NCBI GenBank assembly: GCA_029747015.1
Contig: JAKOGI010001324.1
Location: forward strand, 7,501 to 71,500
DNA from: Carnegiea gigantea
Taxonomy: Eukaryota > Streptophyta > Magnoliopsida > Caryophyllales > Cactaceae
DNA length: 64,000 nucleotides
Direction of reading: 5' to 3'
Below, in pieces: positions 56,371 through 64,000 of this stretch (its first letter is position 1; each line of letters opens with the position of its first letter). The position numbers and the translations under genes were made by a program. The notes beneath the pieces were generated by a model. That model was given only the letters and a program-made list of their open reading frames with translations, made no database searches and was not told the DNA's origin.

Positions 56371-56989
56371 AAAACCATGGAGAAAGTTTTTTTTTTTTTA
56401 AAAAAGACCAGTTGTATGGCAATCATGGGAAGATTTGTTTCGAACTCTACACAAAAATGCCTCCCTTCAAATGTTAGAGCTTAGTCAGACACTTTAGATG
56501 AAAAGAAGTAGTAGAGTAAGCTTTTAAACAATTTAACCAGTAGCTTTCTAAGATACCTTCCCTATCAAACCCTAATCCTGGAGCGGATCTTTACATATCT
56601 ATCAACATTAGAAGTGGCAGCAAGCATGGTCTTAATAAGGGAAGAAAATAAGAACTAGACTCCTGTCTACTTTGTTAGCCATGTCTTGAGAGGTCCAGAG
56701 CTTAATTAACTAAATTTAGAAAAACTAGTTCTTACCTTGACCATGGTTGTAAGAAAGTTGAGGCCTTATTTTTAGCCACGTTAAGTTAAAATCTTAACAA
56801 ATCAGCCACTAAAGAAGATGATGCAAAAATATGAATGTTAAGGGATGATGTTACTATAGGCAGTTGACCTTTCAAGATTATACATAAAGTACATACCTAG
56901 AATAGTTGTTAAAGCACAAGTCCTATCAAATTTCCTAGGAGAGTTTAGGTTCAAGGATAAATGCATATGGAGCTAGAACTATACTGATG

Positions 56990-57060
56990 GATTGTCTATA
57001 CAGATGGATCCCTTAAGCAAAATGTGTTAGGGGCTAGATAAATTCTGATCTCTAAAAAAG
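56990..57060 (+). pseudogene. RNase H fragment of the gypsy relic
   Basis: The text IYTDGSLKQNVLGAR matches the start of a gypsy RNase H, where YTDGS contains the first catalytic Asp. Stops follow directly. Confidence 0.5.
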
Positions 57061-57689
57061 GATAAATATGAGTATGCCCTCATGTTTGTGTTCCAGTCCA
57101 TCAATATAAGGCAAAAGATGACGCCATCATAGCAGGCTAAGAGATGTGCAAGACCCTAGAGGCAAAAAATGCTAGGCTCTTTAGTAACTCGCAAGTGGTG
57201 CCAGTCAGATCAAAGAAGAGTTTTGATGGTAAAGGAAACTAGATAGTTAACTACCTGGCCATGCTTAAAGAATCCATCAAAGACTTCTTATAGTTTGAGA
57301 AATCCCATAGGCTAAGATAGGAAAACTACCATAAAAATGCACTAAGTAAGCAAGCAAGTCTTGCATAATCTAACTCAATAAGATTAGTCTTCTGGAAAGT
57401 AATGAGACGCATAAGCATAGATTTGAAAGTGACCTATGTGATAGATGTGAATGACTCATTGATGAAACCAAACTTGGATTATGTAGAGACTGGAAAGCTC
57501 TCGGATAATTTAAAAGAAGCTAGAAAGATGAGAAGAAAGTTAGGATGAATGGATGATACTGCCTATTTCAAAGCAACCTGTTCAAAAGAGAACATATAAG
57601 ACCCCTATTGAAGTGTGTAACCAAGAAAAGAGTATATTATATCTATGAAGAAATCCATGAATGGGATTATGGACCACCTATAGGGAATA

Positions 57690-58070
57690 AAGTGCTAGTA
57701 GGAAAAGTGTTGGGGGTAGGAGCATCTTACCAGGAAAATGTGATAAGTGCCAATTCTACTCCCTAGAAATATATGTGTCATTCAATAACCTCTCTATAAT
57801 TGTGAAGCCCATACCTTTGCTAGGTAGGGAATGAATATCCTAGGCCCCTTCCATTAAGACATCAGGCGAAAAAAGTACTTGTTGGTAGCAATGGACTATT
57901 TTACAAAGTGAGTAGAAGTAGAGCCAGTGCCAACTATAATAGATTAGAAAGTCAGAGACCTTTTGTGGAAAGATGTGATCACAATATATGAACTACCTAA
58001 ATCCATCATCATAGATAATGGAAGGTAATTTATTGGAAAAAGGATGAAGGAATACTATGATGACGAAGCT
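57690..58070 (+). pseudogene. Integrase fragment of the gypsy relic
   Basis: A CDKCQF zinc-binding piece (near 57738), a KVLVGSNGL stretch leading to a DYFTK-like block (near 57870-57910), and FVERCDHN/DNGR-like text near 58000-58030 fit the zinc and catalytic core regions of gypsy integrase. Frames shift repeatedly. Confidence 0.6.
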
Positions 58071-58232
58071 GATCAATAAGTCTTTTGTCTTTTATAAGAC
58101 AGGAAAGATGTTTAAGCCTTGGTTCAAAGCTCAAGATCTTGCCTAACTAAAAAGCTCATTTTAGGAGAGTAAGAGAAGTTAGAAGCCTGGATTGAGCAAA
58201 AGAAAACCAGAATAGGCATTGAATATGAAACA

Positions 58233-58469
58233 ACAACAACACCACCACCACCTCGCAGTGTGGGTGCCGCTTTTGTGGGGTCTAGAGAGATTTAGATGTA
58301 GGCAGCCTTATCTCTACTGGTATTTCTGTTCGTAGAGAGGCCGATTCCAAGAGACCCACAAAACGAGATTTTGTGAAAACATTTTATAGAAGAAGGATTT
58401 TATGAAAACATTTAATGAAAAATAAAACTAAGGATACGCAGCAGGGAATGAACTAAGAAAATAGAAAAA
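58233..58469 (-). mobile_element. RTE LINE 3' fragment, minus strand, with target duplication
   Basis: 237 bp bounded by GCATTGAATATGAAACA (58216-58232) and GCATTGAAAATGAAACA (58470-58486), one mismatch in 17. On the minus strand it ends CCCACACTGCGAGGTGGTGG and then GTTGTTGTT, the same 3' end as the elements at 26014-26550 and 51525-51633. Confidence 0.85.
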
Positions 58470-58486
58470 GCATTGAAAATGAAACA

Positions 58487-60683
58487 TATACTTAAAATTA
58501 TAAAAGCGAATAAACAAGAATAAGAAACCTCATAGATTTTTACGCAGAATTGTGAAATGCGTTGGCTTTTTTATGGTAAAAATCCTTATATCCTATGTCC
58601 ATAGAGGAAGATCCTATGAGATTTCTATTGTTATAAACTAATATTGGAGCAAAATGAAAACCCATAAATGTTACAATAAAGACCCACATAGGACACACAC
58701 ATTGGAGTAAATAAGCAACCTTCATTAACTACTTAATTTCCATTATCTGTATAAAAATTATTAAGATATAAAATATAGAGAAAGCAATAGTCAAAAGACA
58801 TGAGGATGATAAGAAGAATACGAAAGAGAAGAAAGAAGAAGATTAAGACCCACAACGGCTAAACAACACCTAGTATTCAGACTCTTTTAAGGCCTTGAGA
58901 TGGACTTGACCTAACAAGCAACACCTGTGCTAGGACTTGCACTACCACGAGGGAATATCTCCTTAGTTTGACACCAATTTTGGTGGTAGCGTCCTCTATT
59001 CTTTTTCTCTGTCATTTTGTTTCCTCTGGAGATAATTAAGACCCTCTTCGCTATCCTGCTCTTTTTTCCCTATTTTCTCCTCCTCTTCTTTACCTTTAGC
59101 CAGAGACTCTTAATTCTCTCTTCATCCTCTTCATACTCTTTAACCCTGGAGTGTATAGCTCCCTTGGTTCTAGAGGAGGATGAGGTGAAGCTAGAGAAAG
59201 AGTGAACTCCTTCATCTAGCAAAGTGACTAAAGAGAGGCTCACATCAAAGAGAGGGTAGGATTCATTATCCTCAGTAGCGGCTATACTCATTCTCTCTCC
59301 AAATGGCCGGTGAAGATAGAAAAAAAACTCCATCAACCATTATCCTGCTGAAGCATTCTTCCTTAAGCACCATGGAGGCTCTTACGACATTTTAAGTAGG
59401 AGCAATCCCTAGAGAGGTAGAACTAGAGGGAAACACAGGGGAAAATGGATAGGAATGAGGAGGAGGAAGAGGAGGAGGAGAAAAATATTAGGGAGAAAAG
59501 GCTGGAACAAAACACTAGGACGTTCTGATACTTGCATGGGCAATTTGTCCCAACAGGACTGCCAACTTTTTCTCCAATAACAATTATGAGATATCGACCA
59601 TGTCATCAAAAATTCCCCTTCAAAATGTGAAAGAGCTGGTAGAAAGATGTGTCGTATGGTTTGAGCATACTAGGTGCAGAAGTAGGACTACTCACCTGTG
59701 ATATTGGCCCTCAGGTGGTTGTAGCACTTATTGGATCTAAGGAGCCATTAACTTTGATGATGACAAATAAGGGTGTTGATGTTATAATGTATTATAAGTA
59801 AGGATATGCAATGATATCTGATGTGATTCCATGCTAATACAGTTTAGTTAATTAATAGCATTATATGGTTGACTAAGCTTAAGTTTCAGACCTTTGTCAA
59901 AACACCTTATATTCATAGTTAAGAATTGTACTTTGAGTAACTTGACCCTAACTATCTAGTAGAGTCCTTGACACTAACAGAGATCATTTGTGCATATGTG
60001 AGTTGAGGCCTGGCAAAAACTATGGCTTGAAAGACCGAGCCAAATCTGCCCGACCTGAACCCAAAAGAAACCGAACCCGAAAACACAAGAAAATTAGCCA
60101 GTCAAACCCAACCCAAATTCGAGCCCGATTGCAAACCCACCTGCTCGATCTAAATCTTATATTCTTATTTTTTGATTTTTCTTTAATTTATCCATGTTAA
60201 CAGTAATGGTTTTTCATTATATCGGATTGTTTAGAGAGACATTATAGAATTATTAGATCCTTCGCAAATTAGACAATAATACTCTTCTTTCCCAAACTCA
60301 ATCTCATAAAATAACTTCATGCGCAACTTGTAAATCGGATAACTTTAAAAAATGGGTATGAAATGTCGTGAAATAATTATTTGATCTAAATAAAATCAAT
60401 TTAGAATAAGATAAATATTTGAAATGGGCAAATCATAACATTTTAGCGAAGCAAATATATCTCATTATATTTTAAATAGTGTTATTTTGTAATAATATAA
60501 AATTTTGATATTACAATTAAAAAATAATTGCAATATCTTATGCTTCTCTAGTACCCTTTCATTTGATTTCCATTTAATTAGTCTCAAACAACAATGCCAA
60601 ATGTTAGACAATTGGTCGACCTATGCTCGTGTTACAATTGAGTCACTAATAAAGTTTATCTGATTAGATAATGATAACTTAGT
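58487..60683. other. Gene-free repetitive stretch
   Basis: No supported gene. Low-complexity CTCTTC/GAGGAGGA text at 59040-59200 and 59440-59490 creates short open frames on both strands without domains. The sentence-like motif TTTGACACCAATTTTGGTGG near 58960 is probably further LTR-element debris. Confidence 0.4.
60004..60150. repeat. hAT-MITE-like fragment
   Basis: TTGAGGCCTGGCAAAAAC is followed by CCCGACCTGAACCC and CCGAACCCG. This pyrimidine- and CCCGA-rich text after a GGCCTGGCAAAA start is typical of plant hAT MITEs. The right end was not identified. Confidence 0.35.
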
Positions 60684-62376
60684 TGTTGAATTTAGGAGTA
60701 CTTACCCACAAGAGGGGGGTGAATCGTGGTGTTCGATTTTCGCGTACTTACTGACAAACACCCTCCTGATTACAAAGGTTATTCTTGAATTACAAACAAC
60801 CTTCTGACTTGTTTGCACCAGATGTTTTCAATTTGCTCAAAGGCGAAAATCAACAAGATAAATGCGGAAATAAAGCACACACAATTTTTCCGTGGAAAAC
60901 ACCTCTAGCCCAACTGAGGTGTGAAAAACCACGACCTACCTCGTGTAGGATTTAACCACTTTCACTAACGGGCTTCACACGTTACAAATGTAACACACCT
61001 TGTTACAACTTGCAACCACGTAACCTTCTTCTTCTAAGAAAGGTTACACCACGTCCAAATCTCACCAGATTGGATACGTCCAAAGTCCACACGACTGAGG
61101 ACCACTCACTCACTTTTCTGATCCAAGATCAGGGTTACAAAACACCTTACGGGGGTGCTTCTGATTTAAGCAGATGTAAGGTACAATGAGGTCCTAGTAT
61201 GCCAATATCTTGAAAGCTCAGCTTAAACACAACTTGTCTCGGTTTTTCTTTTCTCAAGAGTAGCTCGAAAAATTCTTCTCACTAGAAAAACCACTTTTGC
61301 ACTTCTCCCTTTTTGCGTATGTTGTGTATGTTTCTCGTTTTTTCTCCTCTTATGAATGGGAGTGAAATGTTGAGTTTTTAAACAAAAAATCCAACGGTCA
61401 AAAACAAGGAGAAGTGATAAAATCAGCTATGTTTAGCAAAGAGAGATTTTTGCTTAGCACAGGAATTCCAACGGCTAAAAGATCCAATGAGGATAGAGTT
61501 TCTCAATATTGTAGGGATTTGATTTTGGAGGATAAAAGACTATCTTTTCCCCTTAAAAATAGCCGTGAAATACCTGGGAAAAGAATCTCAACTTGAATTT
61601 TGAATTAATCACTTTCCAAAGGATAAGAGAGAAATATTTTCGGTTTTGGTAAATATTTTCCAAAATCAGTTTTGCAAATCTCCCAAGTGATTTTCATATC
61701 AAAAGATTTTCTACAGCTTAAATTACTGTCTTGGAATTTTATCAAAATATATTAGAGATTTTGGCCAACCAAAATAAGTTTTCCAAAGTGACCGGGTTTA
61801 GCCGTTGCAGTTCAGAAACACCCTAGGTACCCTGTTTACAGGGTTGTTCAAACTTGGTGTTCTGAAGCAAATAGCGCAACCAATTCAAGAGTGGTTAGTT
61901 AAAGACTTTTCAAGATTGGCATATTAACAAGAGTCTAAAAAATAAAACCTAAATTACCCAAGACATCTTGTTGTAGATCCAGTCATCTTGTTCAAGACGA
62001 ATACGCTGCCCCAACCACCTAGACCAACCTGTTTGTCAGGTTGTTCTTGTATCGCTTGAGTTCAAAAAGGCCTGTTTGCTGGATTGTCCTTGAAACACCT
62101 AGCCTGTTTGCCAGGTTGTTCTTGTATTGCTTGAGTTCAGGAACTGATCTTAACATACAATCAACTCATCGAGGTGGTGTTCTTGACTTGAGCGTGAGTC
62201 ATCAAGGTATGAGACCTGTTCTTAAGACTTGTTCTCAACATTCAGCAAACAAGTTAAGACGCATATTGAAAATAACAGTGTATGCCTGTTTGGAGAACTT
62301 TGTTTGGAGCAACATTACTTAAGAGCATTTTACACTTGGGTTTGTTGTCATCAAAACTGAATATACTAATTCAACA
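60684..62376 (-). repeat. 3' LTR of the second Sirevirus-like element
   Basis: 1693 bp with inverted ends TGTTGAATTTAG and CTAATTCAACA. It holds internal sub-repeats: CCTGTTTGTCAGGTTGTTCT at 62028 and CCTGTTTGCCAGGTTGTTCT at 62103, period 75, with shorter CCTGTTT copies nearby. The other LTR is outside the window, so the edges rest on the inverted termini and the neighbouring polypurine tract. Confidence 0.65.
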
Positions 62377-62377
62377 A

Positions 62378-62390
62378 TTTTCCCCTTTTT
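62378..62390 (-). other. Polypurine tract next to the LTR
   Basis: The minus strand reads AAAAAGGGGAAAA directly before the TGTTGAATT start of the LTR. Confidence 0.75.
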
Positions 62391-62532
62391 GATGATGACA
62401 AACCAAGTGTCCATATTAAAAAAAAATTGAATGCTGATAGGGATCCACGTAGGTACAAGGAGTTAGAGGTCAACCCACCCTATCGAGTCAAGGTCAGGCT
62501 CATTCGTCATACTTTGTCAATAGGTTACACTA

Positions 62533-62546
62533 TTCTTCCCCCTTTT
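62533..62546 (-). other. Second polypurine tract
   Basis: The minus strand reads AAAAGGGGGAAGAA, between the accessory frame and the LTR. Duplicated polypurine tracts also occur in the element at 16638-27252. Confidence 0.6.
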
Positions 62547-62698
62547 GGCATCATTAAAAAGCAAGAACAACAGGACGGTTGCAAGAAAAGCATATAAAGC
62601 ATTGCAAATAGATATTTCATTGCAAAGAAAAGTAGTACAATGCCAAAACAACAAAACTAAGAGAGGAGGAGGAGGAGACTAGAGACCAGCCTAGACAA

Positions 62699-63859
62699 TC
62701 AGGGAGCAGAGGGTGGTTTCGTTTGCAGAGGAGGAATGCTGGGGGCAAGGGTGGAGAGAAGGGCAAGCAAATCTTCATGGCGTTTGGCGGAGAGGTCTTG
62801 TTCCTCAGCAAGAGCAGCCTTGACGGCGGAGAGCTCATCCTTGAGGCGAGCATTGTCCTCAAGAACAGCCTCAACCTTGATGGAAGGTTGCCCAGAAACA
62901 GGTGGTCGAGGTGGTCGACGACCCTGTTTGGAGACTGACCCTTCGCCAATCTCATAGCCACACCCTAGCAGGGTGTCAATCCCAATCTCATCAATGATTT
63001 GGGCCGCCACTCTCCGTGTGAGCGCTATCCCAAAGTGCTCAAATACCCTTGTCAGCAGAAACTCATAGCCAAGATCATGGGCTCGGGTGGTGATCGCAAT
63101 TCACCCTATGTGGCGAATCATGATTACAGGGAGGTTTATTGGTTCCTCCCGATCCAGTAGGTCCAGCAGACATTGATCGAGGGCATCTGCTGAGTTTCGC
63201 CCTTGACCTCGCGGAATTATGTTCTTGATGGTGAACATAAACAGTAGTTGGTGCAGGGAGGTCATTTCACCCTTCTTAACCGAGAGGGGTGTTCTCAGAC
63301 CCTGTTTCTGACTGAGGCGTTGGGACACCTCTAGGAGCCTGGCTGTTGTCAGGGCAGTCTTGTCTTCCCTCACATACACAGCAAAGCCTTGTGAGGGAAC
63401 CCCCAATATTTTCCCAAGTGTGGGCACATCAACCTTAATGCCTTGCCCATTCACAAAACTTGTCACCACCCCTTTGGTGACACTGCAGTTGGCATAAAAC
63501 TCAGCCAACTCAGGCACAAAACACCCTAACTGGGTGTTTACAAACAAGTCGAGCTAGCCTTGGACTCGCAACTTGTTCAGGAACACCCCTAGACCCTGTT
63601 CCTCGAAAAAACATACATTTACTACCTTCCCCCTGACAACATTGCGCTTAAGCAATTGCGCATGCTTGTCAGACATAGGAGAGGGAGTGGACTTCTTTGG
63701 GCGTTTGGGAGGAGGAACAGAGGTGGTAGCGTCTGGTAGGGGAGCTGTTCTGGGCTTTCTTTTGAGGGGTGAGTTTGCAGGATTTGCTTTTGAGCAAGAT
63801 GAAGTCAGGTGAAAAGAAGAACTGAGAACAGGGCATTTAAAGAGAGAGAGAGCACCCAA
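62699..63859 (-). pseudogene. Accessory retrotransposon ORF of the second element
   Basis: A single minus-strand frame, open from about 63859 to the TGA at 62699-62701, is broken only by TAG 63554-63556 and TGA 63101-63103. It starts with a Pro-rich basic part (LKRKPRTAPL, PPPKRPKKST), then ELAEFYANC, VDVPTLGKILGVPS and RVFEHFGIALTRRV (spanning 63010), and ends with a coiled coil (EDNARLKDELSAVKAALAEE). The blocks FxHFGxxLT and LGVPS/FGLPS match the accessory frame at 23822-25354, as does the order basic start, middle domain, coiled coil. The true start codon is unclear; MSDKHAQLL near 63680 is one option. Function is unknown, and no membrane segment is visible. Confidence 0.72.
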
Positions 63860-64000
63860 AATCTTTTAAAGATCTCTAGGTTTGCAACGGGTGAGAACAT
63901 TAAAGGCGTGTGCCTTGGTAAGGAGGGAGGTTTAAAGAAAACACATTCCCATATGCATCGAACAACCAAGGGACGTACCTGTTCTTTCCGTTCGATCAAG

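Larger units (their letters stand above)
53416..58215 (+). mobile_element. Decayed Ty3/gypsy retrotransposon, Tat-type
   Basis: Plus-strand remains in gypsy order: a primer-binding-site motif (53423), gag-like text (53.5-54.9 kb), RT (55.76-56.37 kb), RNase H-like text (about 56.99 kb) and integrase (57.7-58.06 kb). Every domain is broken by many stops in all frames. The TTTAGCGCCCTCTGTGGGG motif recalls the TTTGGCGCC...GTGGGG primer-binding region of Tat-lineage elements. RT preceding integrase separates it from copia. It is far older than the copia element. Confidence 0.75.
60684..64000 (-). mobile_element. 3' part of a second Sirevirus-like copia element, cut by the window edge
   Basis: Read on the minus strand from the right edge, there is an accessory open frame (63859-62699), a polypurine tract (62546-62533), a second polypurine tract (62390-62378) and then a long terminal repeat starting TGTTGAATTAG (62376) and ending CTAAATTCAACA (60684). 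The order mirrors the 3' end of the element at 16638-27252, and the accessory proteins are related. gag and pol should lie beyond the right edge. Confidence 0.75.

Noticed and set aside
62028..62150. Repeated CCTGTTTG blocks considered as a CRISPR-like array
   Set aside because: Only two long copies with period 75, inside a plant LTR; there are no regular spacers and the host is a eukaryote.

Overview
The window is about 64 kb of nuclear DNA from a flowering plant, most likely a eudicot. It is AT-rich. Its genes are split by GT-AG introns and are widely spaced, and most of the sequence is transposable-element debris. Two intact host genes are readable. One, at 27591-40789 (+), is a nine-exon gene for a coiled-coil protein of the Arabidopsis At4g15545 type. 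The other, at 42095-46102 (-), is a six-exon laccase. Both exon models were built by hand from splice sites; phases agree at every junction and no internal stop is seen. Nothing in the sequence fixes the species.

Layout. 0-8.2 kb: no gene; a diverged pair of LTR-like direct repeats about 6.2 kb apart with a primer-binding-site-like motif, a TRIM-like fragment and a microsatellite. 8.3-14.0 kb (-): a broken, probably rearranged endogenous pararetrovirus (Caulimoviridae-like). 14.2-16.1 kb: two small inverted-repeat DNA transposons, then a strong G-quadruplex motif. 16638-27252 (+): a full-length Ty1/copia retrotransposon of Sirevirus type with gag, protease-integrase, RT-RNase H, three polypurine tracts and an additional open frame before the 3' LTR. 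A truncated RTE-type LINE has landed in its 3' LTR. 27.3-41 kb: the At4g15545-like gene, whose 10.2-kb second intron holds a 6.1-kb L1-type LINE on the opposite strand with a perfect 19-bp target duplication. 42-46 kb: the laccase, with MITEs clustered upstream. 46.5-52.4 kb: MITEs, an RTE tail and short GA-rich repeats. 53.4-58.2 kb (+): a decayed Ty3/gypsy element of Tat type, with another RTE tail next to it. 60684 to the right edge (-): the 3' part of a second Sirevirus-like element carrying a homologue of the additional open frame.

What stands out. Two Sirevirus-like elements in opposite orientation carry the same three-part accessory protein between pol and the 3' LTR: a basic start, a conserved middle and a coiled-coil end. 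Each copy lies in one frame, broken only by stop codons. The first element ends 338 bp upstream of the host start codon, on the same strand, and its 3' LTR keeps a TATA box that the 5' LTR has lost. That makes the LTR a candidate alternative promoter for the At4g15545-like gene. I saw no RNA gene, CRISPR array or prokaryote-type operon. Everything was read by eye: family names rest on motif recognition, and no database search or alignment program was run.
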